From assembly GCF_000691225.1 (NCBI RefSeq), contig NZ_JMSZ01000032.1, positions 496,001-560,000 on the forward strand: a DNA stretch of 64,000 nucleotides, read 5' to 3'. Shown here piece by piece: positions 1-9,005 of this stretch (positions are counted from its first letter, which is position 1; each line of letters begins with the position of its first letter). The notes under the pieces are model-generated. The model was given only the letters and a program-made list of their open reading frames with translations, made no database searches and was not told the DNA's origin. The translations under genes and the position numbers were made by a program. The stretch comes from Nitrincola lacisaponensis (GTDB taxonomy: Bacteria > Pseudomonadota > Gammaproteobacteria > Pseudomonadales > Balneatricaceae).

Positions 1-408
1 ATCATTATCCAGTGCAAAGTTAACGGATGCGATGCGCTCTTTGTAGCGACTGGACTCATTGATGGCATGGGATTTCCCGACAGAGTAGGAGGAATGTAAC
101 TGCAGTTCCTGCTCCAGTGGCTTGAGGAAGGTTTCGAATACATCAATTTTGAAACCGTTTGATGAGGCGATGGTTTCCCTGATGTCCGGGTTGACGATGG
201 TGTCGAATACGATAGCGGCCTGACCGTCTTTCTGGCAGGCATCGTTGATTTTGATGACCACATTCCGGGCTTTTTCAAGAGTATCGATATAGGGCAGGGT
301 GATCATATCGAACTGTATGCCTTCAAACTGGGTCAGCAGACTGTTACCAAGTGTTTCCGCAGTAATACCGGTGCCGTCGGAGATAAAAAAAGCCGTTCGT
401 TTGTTCAC
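1..408 (-). CDS. ppsR: PEP synthase regulatory protein PpsR (kinase/pyrophosphorylase), N-terminal part, cut by window edge
   Basis: The first 136 codons of a DUF299-family protein are visible; the rest runs off the window start. Family members switch PEP synthase off and on by ADP-dependent phosphorylation and Pi-dependent dephosphorylation of a threonine next to the catalytic histidine. The N-terminus reads [20 protein letters not shown], the usual opening of this family. The P-loop region lies in the missing C-terminal half. The start is a GTG at 408-406 preceded by ACAGG; the same frame is closed by a stop a little further upstream, so no longer protein is possible without an unusual start. 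It is divergent from ppsA, its expected target, separated by 173 nt. The classical ppsR-ppsA pairing makes the call secure. Confidence 0.93.
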   Translation of the reverse strand, partial: MNKRTAFFISDGTGITAETLGNSLLTQFEGIQFDMITLPYIDTLEKARNVVIKINDACQKDGQAAIVFDTIVNPDIRETIASSNGFKIDVFETFLKPLEQELQLHSSYSVGKSHAINESSRYKERIASVNFALDND

Positions 409-581
409 GCAGGATACCTGTTCAGTCCATTAAATAGCTGTCTTCAGTCTGTTGATGTAGTTTCTTTACATCACGGCTGAGGCAAGGATTTTTTATTTTA
501 ACTGAAGTATCATCGTTGTTTTAGTGCCGATACAAAAATGACTCGCGGCGGATAATCACTCAAACGACAGGAGAGTTTACC
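409..581. promoter_or_regulatory. divergent ppsR/ppsA intergenic region
   Basis: This 173-nt stretch separates two divergent starts and must hold both promoters. It is AT-rich around 490-535. I found no convincing paired -35/-10 set and no clear Cra-like palindrome. The ppsA ribosome-binding site is GACAGGAGAG at about 567-576, 6-8 nt before the TTG start. Confidence 0.4.
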
Positions 582-2951
582 TTGCAGGATTATGTCATAC
601 GTCTTGATCAGGCAGGCATGGGCGATGTATATAAGGTGGGCGGCAAGAACGCATCGCTAGGCGAAATGATCCATCAATTGAAGGATATGGGCGTCAGGGT
701 GCCGGGTGGTTTTGCAACCACGGCTCAAGCCTATCGGGACTATCTGCAGCATAACGGTCTGGTTGATAAGATCAATGCACTTCTGGATCAGCTGGACAGT
801 AATGATACCCGCGCATTGGCAGATACGGGGCGGACACTGCGCGAATGGATTATGGCAGGTGAGTTTCAGCCAGCACTTGATGCTGCCATTACCGAAGCCT
901 ACCAGACCATGTCTGAAGGTCAGGACATTTCTGTTGCAGTACGCTCTTCGGCTACAGCGGAAGATTTGCCTGATGCCTCGTTTGCGGGTCAGCAGGAAAC
1001 CTATCTGAACATTCGTGGCCTGGACAATATCAAGCAGGCGATCAAACAGGTATTCGCTTCACTCTACAATGATCGTGCCATTTCCTATCGTGTCCATCGT
1101 GGGTTTGTCCATAGCGAGGTTGCGCTTTCGGCGGGTATACAGCGTATGGTGCGTAGCGAGACCGGTGCATCTGGTGTGATGTTCTCGCTGGATACCGAGT
1201 CAGGTTTCAAGCAGGTGGTCTTTATTACGGCCGCCTATGGTCTGGGTGAAACGGTTGTGCAAGGTGCCGTGAATCCAGATGAGTTTTATGTCTACAAGCC
1301 CACGTTAAATCTGGGTGCGCCTGCGATACTGCGTCGTAATCTGGGCTCCAAGGCTATCAAGATGGTGTATGGCGGCGATGGTACCACAGCCGGTGCCGTT
1401 GAAACCGTGGATGTGCCACGGGAGGCTCGTGACCGTTTTTGCATCAATGATGCAGATGTTGAGGCGCTGGCCCGAATCGCCGTGATTATTGAGCAGCACT
1501 ATGGTCGGCCCATGGATATTGAGTGGGCCAAAGATGGTGATGATGGCGAGTTGTATATTGTTCAGGCTCGCCCTGAGACGGTCAGAAGTCAGAACTCTTC
1601 TGCAGTTATGGAACGTTACCTGTTGAAAGAAAAGGGTAAGGTACTGGTTGAGGGGCGTTCAATTGGCCATCGTATCGGCTCGGGTTCTGTTCGTGTCGTG
1701 GAGTCGATTGATCAGATGCATGACGTGCAGCCAGGTGATGTGCTGGTGACGGATATGACGGACCCTGACTGGGAGCCTGTGATGAAACGGGCGGCTGCGA
1801 TTATCACCAACCGGGGCGGGCGCACCTGTCATGCAGCGATTATTGCACGAGAGCTGGGTATTCCGGCTATCGTCGGTTGTGGCGATGCAACTGAACGTCT
1901 GGTTAATGGTCAGTTGGTCACTGTTTCCTGTGCCGAGGGCGATACCGGACGTGCCTATGAGGGGCGGCTGGCATTTGAGCATCAGACCAGCAGTGTCGAG
2001 TCCATGCCAGCCTTGCCATTTGAAATCATGATGAACGTTGGTAATCCTGACCGGGCGTTTGACTTCCAGTCACTGCCCAGTGCCGGTGTTGGTCTGGCAC
2101 GCCTGGAGTTTATCATTAACCGGATGATCGGTGTTCACCCCAAGGCCTTGTTGAACTTTGATCAGCAACCACGTGATATTAAACAGATTATCACACGTCG
2201 AATTGCCGGTTATGCGTCGCCTGTCGATTTTTATGTCGACAAGCTGGTTGAAGGGATTTCGACCCTGGCGGCAGCCTTTTATCCGCGCAAGGTCATTGTG
2301 CGTATGTCAGATTTCAAGTCGAATGAGTACGGACATCTGATCGGTGGTGACCGTTATGAGCCGGCAGAAGAAAACCCGATGCTGGGATTCCGCGGTGCTG
2401 CACGTTACATTTCTGAAACCTTCCAGGACTGCTTTGAACTGGAGTGTCGTGCTCTGAAGCGGGTGCGTGATGAAATGAAACTGACCAATGTCGAAATCAT
2501 GGTGCCTTTCGTGCGTACCGTGGGTGAGGCGCGTCAGGTTGTGGAGCTGTTGGCACATAATGGCTTGAAGCGTGGCGACAATGGTTTGCGGTTGATCATG
2601 ATGTGCGAGATTCCGTCGAATGCGCTGTTGGCTCAGCAGTTCCTGGAATACTTTGATGGTTTCTCTATTGGTTCCAACGATCTGACTCAGTTGACCCTTG
2701 GGTTGGATCGTGATTCGGGCATCATTGCGCATTTGTTTGATGAACGGAATGAAGCGGTGAAACTCTTGCTCGGTATGGCGATCAAAGCCTGTAGAGACGC
2801 AGATAAATACATCGGCATTTGTGGTCAGGGGCCTTCCGACCATCCTGATCTTGCACGCTGGTTGATGGAGCAGGGAATCTCCAGTGTATCGCTGAATCCT
2901 GACTCGGTTCTGGATACCTGGTTTTTCCTGGCCAATGAAAAGGGTGAGTGA
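582..2951 (+). CDS. ppsA: phosphoenolpyruvate synthase
   Basis: Converts pyruvate, ATP and water to PEP, AMP and Pi in the cytoplasm, the first step of gluconeogenesis from pyruvate or lactate. The protein is 789 residues, the normal family length. Order: N-terminal nucleotide-binding PPDK domain (about 10-345, with [11 protein letters not shown] at its start and the [19 protein letters not shown] region), the mobile phosphohistidine domain with [15 protein letters not shown] (catalytic His417), and the C-terminal PEP/pyruvate TIM barrel (about 470-785, with [16 protein letters not shown] and CGQGPSDHP). The start is TTG at 582, chosen because it follows a good Shine-Dalgarno and gives the usual short N-terminus. 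The threonine before the catalytic histidine (RTCH, two residues upstream) is the expected PpsR target. The gene ends just before a pair of hairpins. Confidence 0.97.
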   Translation: MQDYVIRLDQAGMGDVYKVGGKNASLGEMIHQLKDMGVRVPGGFATTAQAYRDYLQHNGLVDKINALLDQLDSNDTRALADTGRTLREWIMAGEFQPALDAAITEAYQTMSEGQDISVAVRSSATAEDLPDASFAGQQETYLNIRGLDNIKQAIKQVFASLYNDRAISYRVHRGFVHSEVALSAGIQRMVRSETGASGVMFSLDTESGFKQVVFITAAYGLGETVVQGAVNPDEFYVYKPTLNLGAPAILRRNLGSKAIKMVYGGDGTTAGAVETVDVPREARDRFCINDADVEALARIAVIIEQHYGRPMDIEWAKDGDDGELYIVQARPETVRSQNSSAVMERYLLKEKGKVLVEGRSIGHRIGSGSVRVVESIDQMHDVQPGDVLVTDMTDPDWEPVMKRAAAIITNRGGRTCHAAIIARELGIPAIVGCGDATERLVNGQLVTVSCAEGDTGRAYEGRLAFEHQTSSVESMPALPFEIMMNVGNPDRAFDFQSLPSAGVGLARLEFIINRMIGVHPKALLNFDQQPRDIKQIITRRIAGYASPVDFYVDKLVEGISTLAAAFYPRKVIVRMSDFKSNEYGHLIGGDRYEPAEENPMLGFRGAARYISETFQDCFELECRALKRVRDEMKLTNVEIMVPFVRTVGEARQVVELLAHNGLKRGDNGLRLIMMCEIPSNALLAQQFLEYFDGFSIGSNDLTQLTLGLDRDSGIIAHLFDERNEAVKLLLGMAIKACRDADKYIGICGQGPSDHPDLARWLMEQGISSVSLNPDSVLDTWFFLANEKGE

Positions 2952-2960
2952 ATGCTGAAA

Positions 2961-3011
2961 ACAGGCGCCCCACGGGGCGCCTGTTAATGTTGAGGAAGCG
3001 AAAAGCTTCCT
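2961..3011 (+). terminator. tandem hairpins after ppsA
   Basis: Two adjacent inverted repeats follow the ppsA stop. The first is a GC-rich 10-11 bp stem, ACAGGCGCCCC at 2961-2971 pairing with 2974-2984. The second is a 7-bp stem, AGGAAGC at 2993-2999 pairing with 3005-3011. Neither has a strong U-run, so termination rather than RNA stabilisation is an inference. Confidence 0.55.
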
Positions 3012-3067
3012 GTCTCCTGAGTATTTTCTGTTACACTAGGCAGGTTGTATTGGGAGCACGAACACAC

Positions 3068-3856
3068 ATGACTGCAGAACTCTCTTTTCGGATTCGTGAG
3101 ATCAGGCGTTTCCTGCTGGTAATTTTTTCCAGTGCCGCGGGTCGGCGAATTTTAATGATCCATCTGCTGAATACGCTGGTATTGGCTGGCATGATTCTGA
3201 TGGGCATCGTTTTGGCATTTTTTGCCCTGTTCGATGGTTATTTGCCCAGTCGTCGTGATCTCGGTACCACCTTCTTATCGCTTTACCTGTTTTTACTGGT
3301 AATGCCATTGGCAACCATGCCGTTTTTTTCCTTTAAAGACCTGTTCAACGCATTAGCCCACTGGCTGACACGTCGTCGTCTGTTCAATGACCTGAGTCAG
3401 CATGTTTTTTACCGCAAGAATCGTAATGGCAGCATTACGCTTCATTTGGCCAAGGCGCATACGCTGCTGCATGAAAAGCATTGCTTGTTGAAGGAAACAG
3501 CCGGTAAAACCAGCAACATCAGTCGTCAGTTGGCAACTTCGCTGGCGCGCTCAATCCGTGATGCAGTCCAGCTATCCAGACAGTTGGTGGGTAAAGGCCA
3601 GTTGCAGCCGGATCAGCCAATTGTAGGAGCAACCTACAGCTATCTGTTTGGTGCTGCCCGCAGCAAGTTGGGCTTGAAGCGTATACCTCCTTCACGCTGG
3701 ACAGGCTGGTTCAGTGGTATTTTTCTGCGCTACGGGGTGTTGCACGCAGTGTTCATGTATTTTGTTATTCATGAGCAGCTGCCACCTGAATTTGACCCTG
3801 TGTATTTTATGGCGCAGGTCAGTGATGTGATTGGCGAAGGATCGAAATCCAGTTGA
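3068..3856 (+). CDS. inner-membrane protein of unknown function, upstream of ampG
   Basis: I do not recognise this 262-residue protein. It has hydrophobic segments at about residues 28-55 and 64-90 and a weaker one at about 218-236, with a basic, soluble-looking middle part (about 95-205). That suggests two or three membrane spans with a cytoplasmic domain. An in-frame extension back to 2948 exists but would run through the ppsA terminator hairpins. The ATG at 3068 is preferred because GGGAG lies upstream at about 3051. Its stop overlaps the TTG start of ampG by four bases (TTGA), so the two are probably translated together. A role in envelope or peptidoglycan recycling is suggested only by that coupling. 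Confidence 0.7.
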   Translation: MTAELSFRIREIRRFLLVIFSSAAGRRILMIHLLNTLVLAGMILMGIVLAFFALFDGYLPSRRDLGTTFLSLYLFLLVMPLATMPFFSFKDLFNALAHWLTRRRLFNDLSQHVFYRKNRNGSITLHLAKAHTLLHEKHCLLKETAGKTSNISRQLATSLARSIRDAVQLSRQLVGKGQLQPDQPIVGATYSYLFGAARSKLGLKRIPPSRWTGWFSGIFLRYGVLHAVFMYFVIHEQLPPEFDPVYFMAQVSDVIGEGSKSS

Positions 3857-5193
3857 TTTCACTGCTGACACCCTGGTTAGAGGCATACCGCGACCGACGT
3901 ATGCTGACTCTGCTGGCGTTGGGGTTTTCCAGTGGTTTGCCGGCACCTCTGGTATTCTCCAATTTGTCTATCTGGTTGCGAGATGAGGGCGTCAGCCGTT
4001 CTGATATCGGTTTGTTTGCCCTTGCTGCAACGCCTTATGCGATCAATTTTCTGTGGGCTCCTCTGATTGATCGTCTGCGCTTGCCCTGGCTGACTGCACG
4101 TTTTGGTCGTCGGCGAGGATGGGCTTTGATGACACAAAGCCTGCTGATTCTGGCGATTATCCTGCTGTCCTATACCAATCCATCTGAAGGTCTCTGGCTG
4201 ATGGCGGCCGCGGTGCTGTTTGTGACCTTTATTTCCGCAACTCAGGATATTGTGATTGACGCTTACCGTATCGAGATACTGGAATTGCATCAGTATGGCA
4301 GTGGCTCTGCAGCGGGTATCTGGGGCTGGCACCTGGGAGGTACCCTGGTTGGTGGTGCTGGCGGCCTGTATCTGGCTGAAGCCTTTGGCTGGAATGCAGC
4401 CTATTTGCTGCTGTCTGTCGGTGTGCTGATCGGCATGATGGCGGTATTGATGAGTCCTGAGCCCAAAGTGATGCCCCCGGCCGAGACGCTCGCAGAAGAG
4501 CAGCGTGCCTTGGCATTATTGGAACGCTGGACGTTCTTGCCTGAAATTCCCAGGCGTATAGTGGGTTGGTTTTACCTGACCATAGCGGCTCCGTTACTGG
4601 AGTTTACCCGGCGTAAAGGCTGGTTGCTGATACTGATTTTTATCTTTGTCTTCAAGCTGGGTGATGCCCTGTTGGGCCGTATGTCGGGTGTGTTTTATCG
4701 TGAGTTGGGCTTCAGTCTCTCGGAAATTGCTGAAGTGGCCAAGGTATATGGTTTGACTGCCAACCTGATTGGCATTGTTTTGGGCGGTGTGCTGGTGGCT
4801 AAAATCGGCATTCTCAAGGCGCTGTTTTTATCGGGACTGGCGACTGCGGCGACCAATCTGACTTACTCCTGGCTGGCATTATCGGGGCAGTCTACGGAAG
4901 TGTTTATCTTTGCTGTCGCTTCAGACAACTTTACGACAGGGCTGGTGACGGTGGCTCTGGTGGCTTACTTGTCTTCATTGTGTAACAGTGCCTACACGGC
5001 TACCCAGTATGCCTTGCTGGCGTCACTCGCCAATCTGGCGCGCATCTGGTTCTCGGCAACCAGTGGTTTCATGGTTGATTCTCTGGACGGGGACTGGGCG
5101 GTATTCTTCCTGCTGTGTGCGGTGATTGCACTGGTTGGTTTGCCACTGTTGCTGATGATTATGCGTCGCTATCCAATCCGCACGTTGAGTTGA
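3853..5193 (+). CDS. ampG: AmpG-family muropeptide permease (MFS)
   Basis: A 446-residue, roughly 12-14 span major facilitator protein. AmpG brings GlcNAc-anhydroMurNAc peptides released by lytic transglycosylases back into the cytoplasm for peptidoglycan recycling. The N-terminal half has the AmpG signatures: LGFSSGLPAPLVFSNLSIWL, FLWAPLIDRL, the cytoplasmic loop FGRRRGW, and SATQDIVIDAYRIEIL in the fourth to fifth span region. The C-terminal half has FKLGDALLGRM. The start is TTG at 3853, overlapping the preceding stop, which points to translational coupling. A weak hairpin followed by a pyrimidine-rich stretch lies just downstream. The family is clear; the substrate is inferred from it. 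Confidence 0.9.
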   Translation: MISLLTPWLEAYRDRRMLTLLALGFSSGLPAPLVFSNLSIWLRDEGVSRSDIGLFALAATPYAINFLWAPLIDRLRLPWLTARFGRRRGWALMTQSLLILAIILLSYTNPSEGLWLMAAAVLFVTFISATQDIVIDAYRIEILELHQYGSGSAAGIWGWHLGGTLVGGAGGLYLAEAFGWNAAYLLLSVGVLIGMMAVLMSPEPKVMPPAETLAEEQRALALLERWTFLPEIPRRIVGWFYLTIAAPLLEFTRRKGWLLILIFIFVFKLGDALLGRMSGVFYRELGFSLSEIAEVAKVYGLTANLIGIVLGGVLVAKIGILKALFLSGLATAATNLTYSWLALSGQSTEVFIFAVASDNFTTGLVTVALVAYLSSLCNSAYTATQYALLASLANLARIWFSATSGFMVDSLDGDWAVFFLLCAVIALVGLPLLLMIMRRYPIRTLS

Positions 5194-5204
5194 CCTGTGG
5201 TTCT

Positions 5205-5240
5205 GATCCGACTTGACGGATCTGCTTTCCTATTTGCTTT
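5205..5240 (+). terminator. possible weak terminator after ampG
   Basis: A 6-bp stem (GATCCG at 5205-5210 pairing with CGGATC at 5217-5222, 6-nt loop) is followed by a T-rich tract, TGCTTTCCTATTTGCTTTTC. The stem is short, so efficiency is doubtful. Confidence 0.4.
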
Positions 5241-5306
5241 TCTTCAGTGCCGCAATCATAGTAAGAGTCTGATAGCTATAAGAATCCATTGCAGGAAGCG
5301 CTGCCC

Positions 5307-7130
5307 ATGCTAAAAAAAATCACCTTGATTGCTGTTGTTTCAGTGCTGGTTTATGCCTTCTGGGTCAGTGCTGACTTTACGGAGATCGCTGCGGGCGTTG
5401 CACTGTTCATGTTTGGCATGCTGTGCCTTGAGGATGGCTTTAAGGCCTTTACCGGAGGCACGCTGGAAACCATCCTCAGGAAATCGACTGATAGCCTCTG
5501 GAAAAGTCTGCTTTTTGGTATCAGCAGCACGACATTGATGCAGTCCAGCTCACTCGTCTCGTTGATCACGGTGTCCTTTGTCAGTTCAGAAATGATCACG
5601 CTGGCTGCCGGAATCGGTATTATCATGGGCGCCAATATCGGGACGACGACAGGTGCCTGGCTGATTGCCGGACTGGGTTTGAAGGTCGATATAGCAGCCT
5701 ATGCCATGCCGGTTCTGGTGTTTGGCATGGTGTTTGTCATGCAGAAGGGCAAGACGCTGCGCGGGCTGGGTTATCTGATGCTGGGCTTCGCCTTCTTGTT
5801 TCTTGGCATCCACTACATGAAAGAGGGGTTTGAGTCCTTTCAGCAAAGCTTTGATCTGTCTGCCTATGGCATGACCGGGCTGACCGGATTGCTGGTCTTT
5901 ACCCTGATGGGCATGCTGGTGACTGTGGTGATGCAATCCAGCCATGCCACACTACTGATTATCATCACTGCCTTGTCAGCCGGTCAGGTCAGTTATGAAA
6001 ATGCGCTGGCATTGGCGATCGGTGCCAATCTGGGCAGTACTGTTACCATTGTGCTGGGCAGTATCGCGGCCAACCTGGGCGGCAAGCGCCTGGCGGCCTC
6101 TCATGTTTTGTTTAACGTTATTACAGCCGGTGTTGCGATTGTGTTTATCAGTCAGTTGGCCTGGCTGGTGGACCATCTGGCGGCGCTGTTGGGTATTCGC
6201 GCAGATGACTATCTGTTGAAGCTGGCGCTGTTCCATACGTTGTTTAACGTATTGGGAGTGGTGCTATTGACGCCTTGGGTCTCACGGCTGGAAGGTTTGC
6301 TGATTCGCCATATTCAGTTCAAACCGAAGGGTATCGAGCAGCCGCTTTATCTGATGCCTGAGGCGTTGGAAACTCCTTTGACAGCCGTGAATGCAGTACG
6401 AAAAGAGGTCAGACACCTGTTTGATAATGCCTATGGTTTGCTGGCGCATGGTTTGAGCCTCAAGCGCAATACCATAGACTCCCAGGAATCCCTCAGTGAG
6501 GCGGTTAAATATACCCGACGAATCTTTCCGATTGACGTCGAAGACGCCTATGAAGAAAAAATAAAAAGCCTGCATAATGAAATTGTAGCCTTTATAGCGG
6601 ATGCTCAGTTGCGTGAGTCAACACGTTTGGCGACTGAAGAGCTGTATGTGTTGCGACAGGCCAGTCGTGATATTGTGGAAGCAGTGAAAGGGATGAAGCA
6701 TTTACATACCAATCTTTCACAGTATGGTTTGTCCAGTAACCTGGCAGTACGCGAGCGCTACGATCAGATACGCCTGCATCTGGCAAAGCTATTGCGCGAG
6801 CTGCGTCAGTTGTTACGAGATGAACCTGATGAGGTATCCAACCTGTCACTGGATGCCTTGCGCTTGTCATCGCAAAAAGCCAGTCGTAAGCTGATGGATG
6901 AACTGGATGAGATGATACGCCATCGTCGTATTGCGACATCGATTGCCACCTCTATTATGAATGATGAGGCCTATGTGACAGATATTGGTAATAATCTGTT
7001 GGATGCTGCCGCCACTCTGATAGGTCGACCTGTCGCCGGTGCAGCAGAGCAGCAACTGGTATTGAATGATGAAGAAATCGCGCAGTTGGTGGACAAGGAA
7101 TCGGTGGCTGATGAGACCTCCAGGCCCTGA
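5307..7130 (+). CDS. Na/Pi cotransporter family protein (NptA/YjbB type)
   Basis: A 607-residue membrane protein of the PNaS family, which moves phosphate with sodium, often outward in bacteria. About the first 340 residues are membrane-embedded and hold the two inverted-repeat QSS motifs: TTLMQSSSLVSLITVSF and VTVVMQSSHATLLIIITAL. These are followed by GANIGTTTGAW and GANLGSTVTIVLG. The C-terminal 250 residues are cytoplasmic and helical, resembling the PhoU-like tail of this family. The ATG at 5307 is preferred to the in-frame TTG at 5289 because AGGAAG lies 8 nt upstream of it. A small coiled-coil gene follows 21 nt downstream and is probably cotranscribed. Transport direction is not shown by sequence. 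Confidence 0.88.
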   Translation: MLKKITLIAVVSVLVYAFWVSADFTEIAAGVALFMFGMLCLEDGFKAFTGGTLETILRKSTDSLWKSLLFGISSTTLMQSSSLVSLITVSFVSSEMITLAAGIGIIMGANIGTTTGAWLIAGLGLKVDIAAYAMPVLVFGMVFVMQKGKTLRGLGYLMLGFAFLFLGIHYMKEGFESFQQSFDLSAYGMTGLTGLLVFTLMGMLVTVVMQSSHATLLIIITALSAGQVSYENALALAIGANLGSTVTIVLGSIAANLGGKRLAASHVLFNVITAGVAIVFISQLAWLVDHLAALLGIRADDYLLKLALFHTLFNVLGVVLLTPWVSRLEGLLIRHIQFKPKGIEQPLYLMPEALETPLTAVNAVRKEVRHLFDNAYGLLAHGLSLKRNTIDSQESLSEAVKYTRRIFPIDVEDAYEEKIKSLHNEIVAFIADAQLRESTRLATEELYVLRQASRDIVEAVKGMKHLHTNLSQYGLSSNLAVRERYDQIRLHLAKLLRELRQLLRDEPDEVSNLSLDALRLSSQKASRKLMDELDEMIRHRRIATSIATSIMNDEAYVTDIGNNLLDAAATLIGRPVAGAAEQQLVLNDEEIAQLVDKESVADETSRP

Positions 7131-7151
7131 AACACCTATCGGAGTGGTGTT

Positions 7152-7439
7152 ATGAACGTAAAAAAGCTGCTGGAGCGGGTCAGGTTGTTTCTGGATGCGG
7201 ATACGCAGACCCAATTGCATGAAATACGCTCAATCCGCAAGGTCCTGAAAGCGCTCAAGGAAAAGGAACGGGAGTTGCAGGCCAGTCTTGAGCATGAGAA
7301 GGATGATGAAGCGCGTGAGGCCTTGCAGTTGCATCTGGAAGTGATTTATGCGCAGCGTAAAAAAGGTGTTGATCGGGTGTTGCAGCTTAAGGAAGCGCTG
7401 AAGCCAGAAGAGGATATATTACAGCGCCCGCTGGATTAG
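7152..7439 (+). CDS. small coiled-coil protein of unknown function
   Basis: A 95-residue charged protein, almost wholly helical in appearance, rich in Lys, Glu and Leu with heptad-like spacing (KVLKALKEKERELQASLEHE). There is no signal peptide or membrane span. GGAG precedes the ATG by 8 nt. It follows the Na/Pi transporter closely, so a regulatory or accessory role is possible, but nothing in the sequence proves one. Its stop lies in the hairpin shared with the convergent permease gene. Confidence 0.7.
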   Translation: MNVKKLLERVRLFLDADTQTQLHEIRSIRKVLKALKEKERELQASLEHEKDDEAREALQLHLEVIYAQRKKGVDRVLQLKEALKPEEDILQRPLD

Positions 7440-7448
7440 CGGGCGTTG
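7422..7448. terminator. bidirectional hairpin between convergent genes
   Basis: An 11-bp stem with one G-U pair, CAGCGCCCGCT at 7422-7432 pairing with 7438-7448 across a 5-nt loop, covers the stop codons of both convergent genes. Flanks are only mildly T-rich on either strand. Confidence 0.6.
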
Positions 7449-8248
7449 TCTTCAATATGCTTGTCGCGCAGTTGCGCATCCAGTTTGTTTACAGGCATCC
7501 GCGTCGCGTGTTGATGGGCATTGTACCAGTTCTCCAGCAAGCGGAAGAAACCTATCAGAATGGCCGTCAGCATCAGATACAGCGCGCCTGCCAGCAGGAA
7601 AAACTCCAGGCTCATGTAAGTGCGGGCGATGGCGCCACGGGTTGCACCCATCAAGTCAAGCAGAGTGATGGTTGATGCCAGTGCACTGCCTTTCAGCATC
7701 AGAATGACCTCATTACCATAGGCTGGCAGAATAATGCCAAATGCGCGCGGCAGGATAATATGCTGATACTGTTTGCGTCTGCTCATGCCCAGCGATTGAG
7801 CTGCTTCAACTTCGCCTTTGGGGACGGCCTGGATAGCTCCCCTGAACAATTCAGCAATATAGGCTGAGGTGTTCAGGCTGAATGCAATAATGGCGCACCA
7901 GTAAGGCTGTGATAATACATCGGTCCAGATCCAGCCCAGATTGCGCAGACTTTCAAATTGCGACAGGCCGTAGTAAACCAGGAAAATCTGAACTAAGAGC
8001 GGAGTGCCCCGGAAAAAGAAAATGTAACAGTAGGGCAGTACCCAGAGCCATGGGCTCTTGGCTATTCGCATCAATGCCAGGGGAATGGCCATGATAAACC
8101 CTGCAATTCCGGATACGATCACCAGCTGTAATGTGACCCAGACGCCATCCATGAGGCGAGGCAGGTAACGGGCATAGGAGTCCCAGGGCTCAGCGCCCTG
8201 GGTCAGGGTCAGTAGCCATTGCGAGAATTGGATAATCAGCTCACTCAT
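7436..8248 (-). CDS. amino-acid ABC transporter permease, HisM-like
   Basis: One of two integral membrane subunits of a polar/basic amino-acid importer. It is 270 residues with about five spans. The HisMQ-family inner-membrane pattern begins WVTLQLVIVSGIAGF. The EAA loop that docks on the ATPase is VPKGEVEAAQSLGMSRRKQ. It starts 1 nt into the stop of the preceding permease (TGATG), so the two permeases are translationally coupled. It ends in the convergent hairpin. Confidence 0.9.
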   Translation of the reverse strand: MSELIIQFSQWLLTLTQGAEPWDSYARYLPRLMDGVWVTLQLVIVSGIAGFIMAIPLALMRIAKSPWLWVLPYCYIFFFRGTPLLVQIFLVYYGLSQFESLRNLGWIWTDVLSQPYWCAIIAFSLNTSAYIAELFRGAIQAVPKGEVEAAQSLGMSRRKQYQHIILPRAFGIILPAYGNEVILMLKGSALASTITLLDLMGATRGAIARTYMSLEFFLLAGALYLMLTAILIGFFRLLENWYNAHQHATRMPVNKLDAQLRDKHIEDNAR

Positions 8249-8934
8249 CAGCGTGCTCCCTGCCAGGGGCGGTTAGCGCGCATCTCCAGGAGACGTATAA
8301 CCTGCATGAAAATAATGGTCAGGAGCAGGTAGATAAACGCTGCAGCAAGATAAAAAGTAAAGGGCAGTTTGGTGAAGCCTGCTGCGACATACGCCTGGCG
8401 CATCAGGTCGTCCAGGCCGATGACCGAGACCAGAGCTGTGTCTTTCAGCAGCACCAGGAACAGATTGCCAAGACCCGGGATGGCTATACGCCAGAGTTGC
8501 GGCATGAGAATGCGGGTGAAGGTCTGCCAGCGATTCATGCCCATGGCCATGGCGGACTCGCGCTGACCTTTGGGAATTTCCTGCAAGGCGCTGCGAAAGA
8601 CTTCAGTTGCATACGCACCAAAAGCAATGGATAGTGCTGTGACACCGGCGGCAAATGCGCTGATTTCAATATACTGGTCAAACAGGCGCAGTAACAGCTC
8701 GGTGGTGCCGAAGTAGATGATCAGTACCAGCAGTAGTTCCGGAACGCCCCGGATCAGGGTGGTATAGGTAGTCGCAATCCAGCGCAGTGCACGCACAGGG
8801 GAAAGCTTGGCAGCGGCGCCAATCAGACCGAGCAGTAAACCAAAAAACAGGCTGGTAAATGCCAGTTTTAATGTGATCCAGGTACCTGCCAGCAGCAGAT
8901 GACCAAAACCGTGTAAATCCATGCAAATGCTCAC
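8248..8934 (-). CDS. amino-acid ABC transporter permease, HisQ-like
   Basis: The partner permease, 228 residues with about five spans. It has the typical opening GTWITLKLAFTSLFFGLLLG, the TLIRGVPELLLVLIIYFG segment, and the EAA loop IPKGQRESAMAMGMNRWQ. It lies downstream of the binding-protein gene, separated from it by a minus-strand hairpin and U-run. It is therefore probably expressed at a lower level than the binding protein. Confidence 0.9.
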   Translation of the reverse strand: MSICMDLHGFGHLLLAGTWITLKLAFTSLFFGLLLGLIGAAAKLSPVRALRWIATTYTTLIRGVPELLLVLIIYFGTTELLLRLFDQYIEISAFAAGVTALSIAFGAYATEVFRSALQEIPKGQRESAMAMGMNRWQTFTRILMPQLWRIAIPGLGNLFLVLLKDTALVSVIGLDDLMRQAYVAAGFTKLPFTFYLAAAFIYLLLTIIFMQVIRLLEMRANRPWQGAR

Positions 8935-8940
8935 ATAGCC

Positions 8941-8990
8941 AATTAAAAAACAAAGGGCCGGTGACAGCCTTGACTGCTATACCGGCCCTT
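8941..8990 (-). terminator. intercistronic terminator/attenuator between binding protein and permeases
   Basis: Read on the minus strand this is a 10-bp GC-rich stem (8990-8981 pairing with 8962-8953, 18-nt loop) followed directly by TGTTTTTTAATT. This is a textbook intrinsic terminator placed inside the operon, so most transcripts would stop after the periplasmic protein gene. Confidence 0.8.
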
Positions 8991-9005
8991 CAATCCGCTC
9001 AGCGA

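Noticed and set aside
2948-3067. 40-codon N-terminal extension of the membrane protein upstream of ampG
   Set aside because: It would run through the ppsA stop and terminator hairpins, and the ATG at 3068 has its own SD.
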